Shown here: positions 46,947 through 56,020 of the stretch, piece by piece
Numbering within the stretch: the stretch's first letter is position 1
How the letters are laid out: every line of letters starts with the position of its first letter
NCBI GenBank assembly: GCA_947177165.1
Contig: CAMWTP010000011.1
Span: 1-64,000 of the forward strand
Direction: 5' to 3'
DNA length: 64,000 nucleotides
Source: an uncultured Lachnospiraceae bacterium
Lineage (GTDB): Bacteria > Bacillota > Clostridia > Lachnospirales > Lachnospiraceae
Notes under the pieces: model-generated
Told to the model about the DNA's origin: nothing
The model's database searches: none
What the model saw: only the letters and a program-made list of their open reading frames with translations
Made by a program: the position numbers and the translations under genes

Positions 46947-48335
46947 TCACACATCCTCCACATACTCCGCTTTCCTGCCAAGCCTGCGGAAAATCAAGAG
47001 CAGCTCTATCACCGCCGCAATCGCAAGCACAAACTCCGCCACAAACTGCGCGTAGGCAAGTCCGTACAGCGGAAACAGATAATTCAAAAGGTACAGCGCC
47101 GGTATCTCCAGCACGATTTTCCTCATGATGGCAAACACAAGCGCATTCTTTCCGTAGCCGAGCGCCTGAAAGACACCGACTGCCAGAAAGTCCATGCACA
47201 GAAATGGCAGTCCGAGACAGAAACCTCTCAAAAAACGTATCCCGTACGCGATGATGGACGGGTTGTCCATAAAAAACCGCACGACACCCTCTGCGCCCAC
47301 ATAGAAAAACAGTGACGCCGCTGTGATAAATCCAATGCTGATTCCGCCTGTAAAGACAACTGCCGACCGCATTCTTTTCTGGTTCCCGCTGGCATAGTTG
47401 TAGCTCACAAGCGGCATAATTCCCTGCGACATTCCCATGCAGACATACATCGGAACCATGTATATTTTCTGCGTGATTCCCATCGCCGCCACCGCGTCCG
47501 CGCCAAACACAGAGGTAAAATTGTTCAGGATCGTCATCCCGGTCACATTCAGAAGATTCTGTATCGACGCCGGGATTCCGACACCACACACGCCGAGCAC
47601 GATCGCGCCTCTCAGGCAAAACTTATCTGGCCGGATACAGACGTAGGTGCTCTCTCTCCTGACATACAACAATACAAAGAAATACATACATGCCACGCAG
47701 TTTGAGATGAAGGTGGCAAGTCCCGCTCCTGCTGCCCCCATGTTCAATCCCCATGGCAGTATGAAAATCGGATCCAGCACAATATTCAGAAGACACCCGC
47801 TCATGGTTCCGATACTCGCATGAAACGCAGAGCCCTCTGCGCGCACCATATTCGCCATGACAATATTCAAAATCGCCGGCACCGCACCACAGGTAACGGT
47901 CCATCTCATGTATTCCGCAGTCGCCTGAGTCGTGACCTCATCTGCTCCCAGCAGTGCGAGCAGGGGAAACTTTCCAACAGTGCATCCGAGCGAAAACAGC
48001 GCGCCGCAAACTGCCGCACAATAAAATCCAAAGGCAGAAGTCCGGTGCACTGTATCGTAATCCCTGCGCCCCAGAGCCCTGCTCATCATACTCGAACATC
48101 CCACACCAAACAGGTTGTTGATCGCATTAAACGCCAGCAGCACAGGTCCCGCAAGCGTCACCGCCGCATTCTGCACCGGGTCGTTTAACATTCCAACAAA
48201 ATAAGTGTCTGCCAGATTGTAGAGAACCATCACAAGAGAACTGACGATCGTGGGAACGCACAGAAGTGCTACCGCCCTGGGTATTGGCACACTCTCAAAG
48301 ATTGCTGTCCGATTATCTGTTTTTGCATTGCTCAT
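46947..48335 (-). CDS. MATE-family efflux transporter (second)
   Basis: 462 residues from the ATG at 48335, behind GGAGAGGA. Twelve helices; MatE signature LCVPTIVSSLVMVLYNLADT, then YFVGMLNDPVQNAAVTL, and a second half with GVGIPASIQNLLNVTGMTIL and GMSQGIMPLVSYNYASGN. It belongs to the NorM/DinF group and is not close to the MATE gene at 37.5-38.8 kb. It ends near the CvfB gene and starts about 30 bases after the CPBP protease stop, so the pair may be cotranscribed. Confidence 0.93.
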   Translation of the reverse strand: MSNAKTDNRTAIFESVPIPRAVALLCVPTIVSSLVMVLYNLADTYFVGMLNDPVQNAAVTLAGPVLLAFNAINNLFGVGCSSMMSRALGRRDYDTVHRTSAFGFYCAAVCGALFSLGCTVGKFPLLALLGADEVTTQATAEYMRWTVTCGAVPAILNIVMANMVRAEGSAFHASIGTMSGCLLNIVLDPIFILPWGLNMGAAGAGLATFISNCVACMYFFVLLYVRRESTYVCIRPDKFCLRGAIVLGVCGVGIPASIQNLLNVTGMTILNNFTSVFGADAVAAMGITQKIYMVPMYVCMGMSQGIMPLVSYNYASGNQKRMRSAVVFTGGISIGFITAASLFFYVGAEGVVRFFMDNPSIIAYGIRFLRGFCLGLPFLCMDFLAVGVFQALGYGKNALVFAIMRKIVLEIPALYLLNYLFPLYGLAYAQFVAEFVLAIAAVIELLLIFRRLGRKAEYVEDV

Positions 48336-48364
48336 ATTATTATCCTCTCCTACTGATATCAGGT

Positions 48365-49231
48365 TCATGAAGTCTGCGGAGCACTCTCTGACCTTCCCAT
48401 AAACCACACTGCCGCTGCGCTCACTACGACTGCGGCGACTGCAAAGATGCCTGTCTGGCAGAACCCGGGAAGCAGCACCACCGCAAAGGAAAGCGCATTG
48501 TAAAATAAATGCATAAATATGGACGGAATCACCGATCTGCTCTTAATCGCCACATAGCCGAGTGCCGCCCCGACTGGAAGCACATAGAACCCCTGCACCC
48601 AGTTCGCATGGAAAATCCCAAAGAAGACCGCCTGTATGATGATCACAACAGGTGTTGAGAAAAATCTCTGCAGATTTTTGAGTATCAGCCCCCTCATGAT
48701 GCATTCCTCATTGACTGGTCCCAGTATCACTGCTGCCACCATCGCCAGCATCTGGCTTCCGCCAAGCGCTGTCTCCATCATCTCGCTATACGCTTCCATC
48801 GTCGCCGGACTGACGACAGCAATCACAGCTGCGATGAGCAGAGACAAATAATAGAGGCCGCAGGACGCTATGACAATCATCGCAAACGGCTTAAGCTTCA
48901 GAACCTTCTCCTTAAAATACTGCCTGTCTTCCGCAGTCTTTTTCCTGCCCCATATAAGCCAGTAGGACGAAACTGAAAAAAGCACTGACACAAGCGTCGC
49001 CACAACCATAAGCGTTGTCATATAACCGCTGTCTGTCATGGTATCCAGCAGGGCATACTGTGCAGCAATTGCACTTCTGCCTGTCTGCACCATATAGGAC
49101 GTCATTGCTGCCGCTGCACCCACAAAGCTCACCAAAACCTGCAGCACCATAAACAACACCATAATCTCAAAGCTTACCAGAATTCCCTCCAGAAACTTCC
49201 TGCCGGCTCCTGCATTTTTATTGTACTCCAT
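48365..49231 (-). CDS. CPBP-family intramembrane metalloprotease
   Basis: 288 residues from the ATG at 49231 after GGAGG. Seven or so membrane helices (ILVSFEIMVLFMVLQVLVSF; LIAAVIAVVSPATM; VVIIIQAVFFGIF). The CPBP (Abi) catalytic motifs are present: EE in GPVNEECIMRGLIL, FxxxH in FFGIFHANWVQGF, and H in PSIFMHLFYNA. In bacteria these cleave substrates in the membrane and are often bacteriocin-related. Upstream of the MATE gene. Confidence 0.9.
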   Translation of the reverse strand: MEYNKNAGAGRKFLEGILVSFEIMVLFMVLQVLVSFVGAAAAMTSYMVQTGRSAIAAQYALLDTMTDSGYMTTLMVVATLVSVLFSVSSYWLIWGRKKTAEDRQYFKEKVLKLKPFAMIVIASCGLYYLSLLIAAVIAVVSPATMEAYSEMMETALGGSQMLAMVAAVILGPVNEECIMRGLILKNLQRFFSTPVVIIIQAVFFGIFHANWVQGFYVLPVGAALGYVAIKSRSVIPSIFMHLFYNALSFAVVLLPGFCQTGIFAVAAVVVSAAAVWFMGRSESAPQTS

Positions 49232-49310
49232 ATCAAACCTCCGTATCATATTCACTGTCTATACCGTAACACGCCAGCCCGCTTCTGTCAAATCTTTGTT
49301 TTACAGCAAA

Positions 49311-49339
49311 CGGGCAGGGGATTGCTGCACCCCTGCCCG
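49311..49339 (-). terminator. Terminator of the two-component pair
   Basis: CGGGCAGGGG / CCCCTGCCCG, a perfect 10-bp stem with a 9-base loop; on the minus strand TTTG follows. Directly after the histidine kinase stop. Confidence 0.82.
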
Positions 49340-49351
49340 CTGCATATTTGC

Positions 49352-50182
49352 CTATTCTTTTTGTTTTTCCCGCGTAAATTCCAGCATTTCCTCCACGATT
49401 GTGTTCATTTTATTGACATTTTCCAGAATCTTCTCCGCGTAGTGCGCCCTTTTCTCCGTCTGTATCTCCGCCAGAAAATTCTCCGAATAACCGGAAATCA
49501 CCATCATCGGCGTTTTCAGATTATGCGCCAGAGCATTGACCTTCTGACTATAGGCGGCCTCCATTGCCTGCTGTCTTTTGTGAAGGTTATAATGACTCAG
49601 GGCAATAAAAAGCGTCAAAACCACCACCACTGCAAAAATTCCCGATCCCATCACAATCAGTTTGTCATAATACCGGGGCCAGGTCCCTGTCACCCCGGCA
49701 CAATACAGCGAATATTCGCCCTGGGATGTTGAAACTGGCCATTCCGCATACCAGTAGTTATAATCAAACGCATTGATCTGATTATTGAGACTCACTTCTT
49801 TTCCAGCGTGGACTTTCAGGATCGTTTCTTCCATCTCCTGATATTTCGTCATAAACACCTCTTCCGTGTCTGGGTAACGATACAGATTGGACCTCGCAGC
49901 TTCCCTGCCATCCTGAGCAAACAAAACTCCCACCATGTCATATGCTGACAGATCAAGCTGCTTTTCCACAGCTGCCTCATCCGACAAATCCATCTTCGAC
50001 AAGGTCAGTGCCAGCTCAACGCTGATACGTTCCACCCTGCTGCCGCTCATTGATTCCATACTGATCAGACAAAGATTGAGAACAAAATAAAGTGCTATGA
50101 TTGTCACAGCCAGAATCGGTATTCCACTTCTCATCCACATTCTCATAAACATATGCTTATTCTTTTTGCAATTCACTTTCAT
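49352..50182 (-). CDS. Sensor histidine kinase lacking the ATPase domain
   Basis: 276 residues from the ATG at 50182 (GGAGG six bases before; the upstream gene stop lies within it). Two membrane helices (ILAVTIIALYFVLNLCLISM; GIFAVVVVLTLFIALSHYN) flank an extracytoplasmic sensor. The HisKA dimerisation helix is present (ALAHNLKTPMMVISGYSENF, with the phospho-His) and ends soon after (EEMLEFTREKQKE) at a stop. The catalytic HATPase domain (N, G1, F, G2 boxes) is missing, and nothing downstream restores it. It could be phosphorylated in trans by another kinase, act as a phosphatase, or be a truncated gene. Confidence 0.82.
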   Translation of the reverse strand: MKVNCKKNKHMFMRMWMRSGIPILAVTIIALYFVLNLCLISMESMSGSRVERISVELALTLSKMDLSDEAAVEKQLDLSAYDMVGVLFAQDGREAARSNLYRYPDTEEVFMTKYQEMEETILKVHAGKEVSLNNQINAFDYNYWYAEWPVSTSQGEYSLYCAGVTGTWPRYYDKLIVMGSGIFAVVVVLTLFIALSHYNLHKRQQAMEAAYSQKVNALAHNLKTPMMVISGYSENFLAEIQTEKRAHYAEKILENVNKMNTIVEEMLEFTREKQKE

Positions 50183-50864
50183 TGCCATCCTCCTTCAACT
50201 GATAACCTTTTCTGATAACAGTCCTGATCTGCCTGCCCTGCGTCCCCAGCTTTTTCCGCAGCTTTTTGACATGATTGTCCACCACCCTGTCGTTTCCTTC
50301 AAAATCATAGCCCCAGATATGCGTCAAAAGCTCCTCACGCGTGCAGACCTTTCCCTTATGCTCCATCAGATACCGCAAAAGCTCATATTCCTTGTAGGAA
50401 AGGTCAATCTCTCTCCTCCCGCAGCAAACCCGGTACCGCTCTGGCTCCAGCACAATCCCACCCGCAGTCAGAACCGCGCACTGCACCATACCCTTGGAGC
50501 GCTTCAAAAGCGCTAACATTTTGGCCTGCAAAATAGGAAGCGAAAACGGCTTCACCAGATAGTCGTCACAGCCCAGATGATAGCCGCGCAGCTTGTCTTC
50601 CTCGCGCCCTCTTGCCGTGATAAAAATTATCGGTGCATCGCTGATCTTGCGAAGCTCCCTGCACAGCGCAAACCCATCCATCTCCGGCAGCATAATATCC
50701 AGAAGCACCAGGTCGTACTGCCTCTCCACAATCTGCTCTAACCCTTTCTCCCCATCATTGGCACAGCGCACCTGATATGTGTTCTCCTTCTGCGCTGTCA
50801 GATAGTCTGTGATGATTTCGCAGATCTGCAGATCGTCCTCAACTAATAAAATTTGATATGTCAT
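50157..50864 (-). CDS. OmpR/PhoB-family response regulator
   Basis: 235 residues behind AAAAGGAGG. Receiver domain with DLVLLDIMLPEMDG (phosphorylated Asp near 54), the acidic pair VEDD, Thr/Ser switch in FITARGREEDK and Lys in YLVKPFSLP; then the winged-helix output (YKEYELLRYLMEHKGKVCTR, HIWGYDFEGNDRVVDNHVKKLRKKLG). Cognate gene overlaps the kinase by 26 bases. It regulates promoters of its own, unknown regulon. Confidence 0.95.
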   Translation of the reverse strand: MTYQILLVEDDLQICEIITDYLTAQKENTYQVRCANDGEKGLEQIVERQYDLVLLDIMLPEMDGFALCRELRKISDAPIIFITARGREEDKLRGYHLGCDDYLVKPFSLPILQAKMLALLKRSKGMVQCAVLTAGGIVLEPERYRVCCGRREIDLSYKEYELLRYLMEHKGKVCTREELLTHIWGYDFEGNDRVVDNHVKKLRKKLGTQGRQIRTVIRKGYQLKEDGNESELQKE

Positions 50865-50884
50865 AATGCCCTCCTTTTCGGTTA

Positions 50885-51039
50885 GGAATTGTCAAGAAAT
50901 AACTTGTTAATTTGACGCCGTATAAATGTTCAGCTGCAAAGAAGATAATCGCAGGCGTAGTGGGCTACGTCAAGATTATCTGATGACGCAGATGAACATT
51001 TAGACAAGTCAAATTGATGAGTTATTTATTGACAGTTCC
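50885..51039. repeat. Palindromic MITE-like repeat element
   Basis: A 155-base near-palindrome: the left end GGAATTGTCAAGAAATAACT and the right end, read in reverse complement, GGAACTGTCAATAAATAACT match at most positions, and inner parts AATTTGAC, TAAATGTTCA, GATAATC also mirror. TTA flanks both ends, which could be a 3-bp target duplication. No ORF. Probably a non-autonomous mobile or a large-hairpin element. Confidence 0.65.
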
Positions 51040-51116
51040 TTAGTATACTACACTGATGTATCCTTGAGATGTCGCTCTTGTCCGCACGGCATGTTTCCTT
51101 ACGTGCCCCTGTGCAT

Positions 51117-51143
51117 AAAAAGAGATACTCTTTCAAGTATCTC
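51117..51143 (-). terminator. Terminator of the aminoglycoside adenylyltransferase gene
   Basis: Minus strand GAGATACT TGAAAG AGTATCTC TTTTT, about 60 bases after the gene stop. An 8-bp stem with T-run. Confidence 0.85.
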
Positions 51144-51200
51144 ACAGTTCTCATTTTCTTGAAAATTCATGACATAGGACTCCCCAGCATTTTTTAAGCC

Positions 51201-52073
51201 TCAAAATACACTCTCCGCATCTTTTGGCAGACTTCTCACATGCTCCAGAAAGCCTCTCGCCGCCTTCCCCTCCTCAACATTGTAGGTATACCCCAGTTCG
51301 CGGGCCACATATGCTGATGAATTCTCAAACAAATCACACATTTTTAAGATCGCCGTCCACGCCTTCTCGACCGTTCCGCCAAAATATGTGTCCAGATACC
51401 TCTGATATTCCTCTGCGGAAAGCCATCTATATAAATACTTCGCCGACTTTCCCACACTGACTTGAAAATCCGTCATAGTGCCCACCTTCCACGCAAGCAT
51501 CTTTTCAAGCTGTTTGCGGACGACAAAATTGGCCATGTCCTGCACATACGGGATCTCCTCCCGCCATAAGCCCTTCGCCAGATTGTTGCTGCACCACCAG
51601 AATTCATTGGTACACGCCTGGAATTGTGCTTCGGTTGGTCTTTTCACATGGTAATCCCCGTCACTCGCCTCCGGTATCTCTGGCAGGATGTTCTCTTTGT
51701 CCAGCAGGATCTGGCAAAGCTTATCGTCATGAATATGCTCTTTTGCGTGCAGTACAGACTCCACATGAAGGTCAATTCTGTTTCCGTCGTCAAACTGCAT
51801 CAGCCAGCCGTATAGATTTTCCTTGTCGCCTGGTTCATCGGGACTCTCATCTGGTAACTGCATATACAAAACATTGCCGAAATTGCGAATCCAGTCTTTA
51901 TCCGCGATAAAAGGCCATGTCTCCCGCACCACATACACGACATCATAATCCTGGAAAATGTCTTTGGGCACATTGACATTTGTCCGCGAACCATTCATAT
52001 ATACCGCCAGAATCCTGTCATCCGCATTTGCTATCTCCAACAGTAACTGATACATCTCTTTCTCGCTGCGCAT
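51201..52073 (-). CDS. Aminoglycoside 6-adenylyltransferase (ANT(6)/AadK-like)
   Basis: 290 residues, standard family length, behind TGGAGGATAAGT. The nucleotidyltransferase signature AVYMNGSRTNVNVPKDIFQ with DYDVVYVV (metal-binding Asp pair), FDDGNRIDLHVE and the C-terminal helical part (KGLWREEIPYVQDMANFVVR; LEKMLAWKVGTMTDFQVSVG) are those of AadE/AadK enzymes, which adenylate streptomycin at position 6. Whether it gives resistance is unproven; such chromosomal copies are frequent in Clostridia. It has its own terminator and lies apart from mobile genes, next to a palindromic element. Confidence 0.9.
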   Translation of the reverse strand: MRSEKEMYQLLLEIANADDRILAVYMNGSRTNVNVPKDIFQDYDVVYVVRETWPFIADKDWIRNFGNVLYMQLPDESPDEPGDKENLYGWLMQFDDGNRIDLHVESVLHAKEHIHDDKLCQILLDKENILPEIPEASDGDYHVKRPTEAQFQACTNEFWWCSNNLAKGLWREEIPYVQDMANFVVRKQLEKMLAWKVGTMTDFQVSVGKSAKYLYRWLSAEEYQRYLDTYFGGTVEKAWTAILKMCDLFENSSAYVARELGYTYNVEEGKAARGFLEHVRSLPKDAESVF

Positions 52074-52295
52074 ACTTATCCTCCATCTACACGATTCCCT
52101 GTCCTCTATAAATTATCCGCACCGACCGGCAGCGGCTTTCTATCACGATAACTCATATTCATATTCCTATCCCTTCTCCCGCAAAACAATTGTTACCCTT
52201 AGTATACCGTTATTTCCCCAAACAAGCAACCTTTGATTCGCCTCATCTGTCCGACTTATCCTGTTAAACCTGTAAACTGCTTTGTAATATAACAA

Positions 52296-52332
52296 GAAGG
52301 TTTTCCAAAGTCGTCTGCCCTGAAAAACCTTC
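52296..52332 (-). terminator. Terminator after the alpha-mannosidase gene
   Basis: GAAGGTTTTTC and GGAAAACCTTC pair around a 15-base loop on the minus strand, followed by TTG and T-rich sequence, about 40 bases past the GH38 stop. Confidence 0.72.
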
Positions 52333-52368
52333 CTATATTATATGCAATTAAAATCGATAAGTTTCGAA

Positions 52369-55300
52369 CTATGCCTTCATGTACTCCCCCACAGGTACTC
52401 CGACTGTCAGAATTTCAAAGGGTTTATAGGAGATGCTTTCCACCGGTTCCTCCCCTTCCACGTCCTCCAGCATATTCATCAGATACCCCCTATAAGGAAG
52501 CTTCACAGTCCCTCTGTGCCCGTCCTGTTCACTCAGCCGGAACACCACATATTCCCCGTTCTCGGACAGCTTCGCCGCCTGCAGATACAGCGGTCCGAAA
52601 TCAAGCCTGGGGCTTTCTATTTCCGTTTTTACCAGCGGAATATTATATGCAAATGCTTTGCGGTTTATTTCGGCCTCCACCGCATCCCCTCTATGAGGCA
52701 AAATCACATAGCAGAACGCGTGATGACCGATGTCGGACATAATATCCGGGCGGATATTCGAGCGCATAAGGCTCAAAGACATGCCCTTTTCCTCCACGCC
52801 CACACCGTACTTTCCCTCATTGATTATGGCAACACCGCCGCCTTTTTCGGCAAAATCACACCACTTATGATGGCACACTTCAAATCGTGCCTTCTGCCAG
52901 CTCGTATTCTTATGCGTTTCCCGTCTGATATAACCTGCACTCGTATCACACACCAGTTCTCTCGACAGAACATTGCAGGAAAATTCCGCTTTCACCATCT
53001 TATGTTTCTCATCCCAGTCAACACGATGTTCCACCTCAATCGCAGGAGAATCCTTGAACAGACGCACTATCATTTTCCATGTGCTTTTTCCCTTTGGCGT
53101 CTTTAAACTGACCGTGAACTCTGCCACGCTTCCATCTCCATAGGTGAGATGAATCCCTTCTTCCACCGTAAAGGCATACTCCACATCCTTGTAGTTTGGC
53201 AGAATATCCCAGGCATCATACATACCTGGTGTGTCCTGGTACAGATGAAGTTTATTAAAGTTTCCATCTGTCCACTCCCTATCCAGTCTCTTATCAAACA
53301 AACTTTCGATAGAGCCATCCTCATGAAAACAAATTCTGTACACTGGTGTTTCCACATACAGTTTCTCTGTATGCAGTTTCTCTGCATACAGTCCCTCTGT
53401 GTGGAACCATGACGTGTCGGTATCTCCATCCCAGCAAAGTGCCTTTCCAGAGAGAGCTTCCAGCTCGGGATTCGCGTAGTACCCTCTGATGCCCTTCCTT
53501 GTAACAGGACCTTCCGCCCATGGAATAAAGGATACTTCGTCCCGCTTTTGATTCAGGGTATTAAAATAGCACTCTCCCCCCTCTTCCATCAGCACGTTCA
53601 GGCGGCTCTCCAGCTCTTCATAATCGCGCATTGCATCCTGATAAACAGGATTGATATGGCTTCCTGGCAGAATGTCATGGAACTGATTCAACAAAAGCTT
53701 TTTGTAACAGTCTCTCAATTCTTCCCTTGGATAATCCCTGGAAGTATCCTTTCCTTCCCGCATCCGCAGTGTCCACAAAAGTTCCGCATTCCGCAGTTTA
53801 AACTCCAGACGGCGATTGGCTGCTTTCAGATTTGATTTGGTGGTAAATGTCCCTCTGTGCATTTCCAGATAAAGTTCTCCGTCCCACGTTTCCAGCTGCT
53901 CATTGTCCTTCAGATTGCGGTGGAGAAATTCGTCCGCCCTCATGTGCTCTGTTTTGGGCATGATACTCAGCTTGTCAAACCGCTTCATCAACTCCAGCAT
54001 TTCCTCTGTGACACCGCTTCCGCCGTCCCCATAGCCAAACATGGACAATGTCTGACCGCCAGTCTCCTTGTCCTGGTAGGCATCCCAATTCTCCTGAATC
54101 TGGCTGGGCATATTCCATGTAATAAAGTGTGTAGGCGGCACGCAGGCGTACACCTTGCTTCCGTCAATTCCTTTCCACAGGAAATGATTGTGCGGGAAAC
54201 GGTTTGTGTCGTTCCATGTGGACATCTTGTTGGAAACAAAGTAATCAACACCTGATTTTTTCAATATCTGGGGCAGAATCCAGCTGTTTCCAAACACATC
54301 CGGCAGCCAGGCGTTGTCCACTGTGATGCCAAAGGCTTCCCTGTAATAGTGCTGTCCATACAGACACTGACGAATCAAACTCTCTGCACTCGGCACATTG
54401 CAGTCCGGCTCCACATACATCGCACCCACTGGCTCAAACTGTCCCGCCTTAATTTTCTCCTTCAATTCCGCGAAAAGCTCTGGATAATACTTTGCCAGAA
54501 GCTCGTAGGTGTACGGCTGGGTGTGGGCATATTTGAATTCCGGATACTGATCCATAAGACGCATCTGAATCAAAATCGTTCTGGCATTTTTCTGCACTAC
54601 ATGAATCCGTCTCCAATAATAGGCGACGTCCAAATGGGAATGACCGACAAGTGCAACATTTCCACTTGAGTGGAAATCCTGGTTTTGGTATATATGCTCC
54701 TCTATATATTTTACTGCTTCCCCTGCCCCCTCAAAGGTATCAAAGTCAATTTTATTCAAAGCCTGATCCAGCTCCCGGTTCAGGAATTGGCGGTAATCCT
54801 CGTCAAAATGCGGAGATTTTGCTATGTCGAGCAGTAGTGTCAAATCATAGTACAAATCCTGCAAATCCTGATTGATTACTGATACATACGCCCCGTCAAA
54901 AATCTGTCTGCATCCTCTCAGATGCATCGAATCCGGATTTCTCTCATCATCCGGCTTGGAGCGGTTGTACCCCTCAATCTCGATTGTAAATCCATAGCTT
55001 CCCTCCTCCAGCCAGGGATTTAATAAAATCCGGTCTCTGTTCGGGTCAATGCCACCGGCATATCTGCCATTGATTTTTACCATCATCTCCGCTGCCGTGT
55101 GAAGTGTAAACCAGATTTCCCCTTTTCGAAAATCCTCAGGAATCGCCGCCTTCCCTCTAATAAATACTGTTCCGTCCGGGGTGAAATACATCTCCCCTTT
55201 TCGCAGAGGCCTGTAATCCGACAGAAATTCATATTCGTTTTCCCCAACCTGCACGGCATCTCTGATCTCAAGGTCTGTGATCTCATGCTGCCTGCCAGTC

Positions 55301-55383
55301 AGGCTCCTCTTAACCCACGCATAGCGCAGATCTGTCCACTCCTCTGGTCTCATACTTCTTCTGATTACTTCTACAAAAGCCAT
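52369..55383 (-). CDS. GH38 alpha-mannosidase
   Basis: 1004 residues, family-typical, behind AAGGGAGGG. The GH38 catalytic half has the zinc ligands in VGHSHLDVAYYWRR, the nucleophile Asp in NAWLPDVFGNSWILPQIL, a second metal His in the downstream FLWKGIDGSKVYA region, and the C-terminal beta domains (for example VEHRVDWDEKHKMVKAEFSC). It removes alpha-mannose from N-glycans or yeast mannans and, lacking a signal peptide, works in the cytoplasm on imported oligosaccharides. It ends the glycan-use operon fed by the ABC importer at 60.5-63.8 kb. Confidence 0.95.
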   Translation of the reverse strand: MAFVEVIRRSMRPEEWTDLRYAWVKRSLTGRQHEITDLEIRDAVQVGENEYEFLSDYRPLRKGEMYFTPDGTVFIRGKAAIPEDFRKGEIWFTLHTAAEMMVKINGRYAGGIDPNRDRILLNPWLEEGSYGFTIEIEGYNRSKPDDERNPDSMHLRGCRQIFDGAYVSVINQDLQDLYYDLTLLLDIAKSPHFDEDYRQFLNRELDQALNKIDFDTFEGAGEAVKYIEEHIYQNQDFHSSGNVALVGHSHLDVAYYWRRIHVVQKNARTILIQMRLMDQYPEFKYAHTQPYTYELLAKYYPELFAELKEKIKAGQFEPVGAMYVEPDCNVPSAESLIRQCLYGQHYYREAFGITVDNAWLPDVFGNSWILPQILKKSGVDYFVSNKMSTWNDTNRFPHNHFLWKGIDGSKVYACVPPTHFITWNMPSQIQENWDAYQDKETGGQTLSMFGYGDGGSGVTEEMLELMKRFDKLSIMPKTEHMRADEFLHRNLKDNEQLETWDGELYLEMHRGTFTTKSNLKAANRRLEFKLRNAELLWTLRMREGKDTSRDYPREELRDCYKKLLLNQFHDILPGSHINPVYQDAMRDYEELESRLNVLMEEGGECYFNTLNQKRDEVSFIPWAEGPVTRKGIRGYYANPELEALSGKALCWDGDTDTSWFHTEGLYAEKLHTEKLYVETPVYRICFHEDGSIESLFDKRLDREWTDGNFNKLHLYQDTPGMYDAWDILPNYKDVEYAFTVEEGIHLTYGDGSVAEFTVSLKTPKGKSTWKMIVRLFKDSPAIEVEHRVDWDEKHKMVKAEFSCNVLSRELVCDTSAGYIRRETHKNTSWQKARFEVCHHKWCDFAEKGGGVAIINEGKYGVGVEEKGMSLSLMRSNIRPDIMSDIGHHAFCYVILPHRGDAVEAEINRKAFAYNIPLVKTEIESPRLDFGPLYLQAAKLSENGEYVVFRLSEQDGHRGTVKLPYRGYLMNMLEDVEGEEPVESISYKPFEILTVGVPVGEYMKA

Positions 55384-55395
55384 AATTTCCCTCCC

Positions 55396-55641
55396 TTAGT
55401 TATCCCAGAAAAAGGGCTTGACGCGAAGGGGCTTAATAATAATTTCTTCCTTTAAATCCCTTTTTACTTCCTGGCAAATCCAGTCCATACATCTGTCCAA
55501 AATCATGCACTTCGAGCACTCTCCCCTGAAAATCAGTGTGAGCTGCCCATCCTCATAAGAAACAAACTCCACCCATCCGCCATCTCCCCGAATTCTTGGC
55601 GCTACCTTATTACAAATATAATCTTCCATAAAATGAACCAT
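55396..55641 (-). CDS. NifU-C-terminal-like small protein
   Basis: 81 residues (start at the ATG behind AAAGGC; an ATG twelve bases on is possible). The body KVAPRIRGDGGWVEFVSYED and LIFRGECSKCMILDRCMDWI matches the NifU C-terminal (Nfu) fold, with Cys-x-x-Cys in CSKC that normally carries an iron-sulfur cluster; a third Cys follows. Nfu proteins deliver iron-sulfur clusters, but this one is embedded between a mannosidase and a cupin gene in a carbohydrate operon. Its real role may be unrelated. Confidence 0.7.
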   Translation of the reverse strand: MVHFMEDYICNKVAPRIRGDGGWVEFVSYEDGQLTLIFRGECSKCMILDRCMDWICQEVKRDLKEEIIIKPLRVKPFFWDN

Positions 55642-55662
55642 GCCTTTCCATACGAATCTATG

Positions 55663-55986
55663 CTATTTTAAAAACGCTTCCCTTTTTGGCGAAAAGACAT
55701 CCACCAGCTTCCCCGCCTCCAGGCACACTGTTCCATGGAGCGTATCCGGGGGCATCAGCACACAGTCTCCCTTCGAGACCACCTTTGTCTCCTCACCGAT
55801 TGTAAACGCAAACTTTCCTTCCGCAATGTATGTGACCTGTGTGTGCGGATGTGTGTGCGGACTGCCCTTTGCCCCCGTCTCGAATGTAATCTCGCACAGC
55901 ATCACGGCATCGTTATATCCCATCACTTTTCTCGTAACACCCGGCTCACAATTTGTTATGCCGCAGTCCTCATTATATACAAACAT
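55663..55986 (-). CDS. Small cupin-domain protein
   Basis: 107 residues behind AGAAGGAGG. Cupin motif 1 has metal ligands GSPHTHPHTQVTYIAEGKFA and motif 2 is LMPPDTLHGTVCLEAGKL, giving His-His-Glu-like and His ligands of a mononuclear metal site. In sugar operons such cupins are epimerases, isomerases or sensors. Enclosed by the mannosidase and GH28-like genes, so it acts on a degradation intermediate or its regulation. Confidence 0.85.
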   Translation of the reverse strand: MFVYNEDCGITNCEPGVTRKVMGYNDAVMLCEITFETGAKGSPHTHPHTQVTYIAEGKFAFTIGEETKVVSKGDCVLMPPDTLHGTVCLEAGKLVDVFSPKREAFLK

Positions 55987-56020
55987 ACCAAACCTCCTTC
56001 TTGAATTTTAAAAATGTAAT

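Noticed and set aside
51201..52073. Acquired resistance island around the aminoglycoside adenylyltransferase
   Set aside because: No transposase, integrase or flanking repeats linked to the gene, and its base composition resembles the neighbours; more likely a resident chromosomal gene.
52342..53106. Plus-strand 254-codon frame over the alpha-mannosidase gene
   Set aside because: Antisense to the GH38 C-terminal part, no ribosome site, His/Phe-rich composition typical of a shadow frame.
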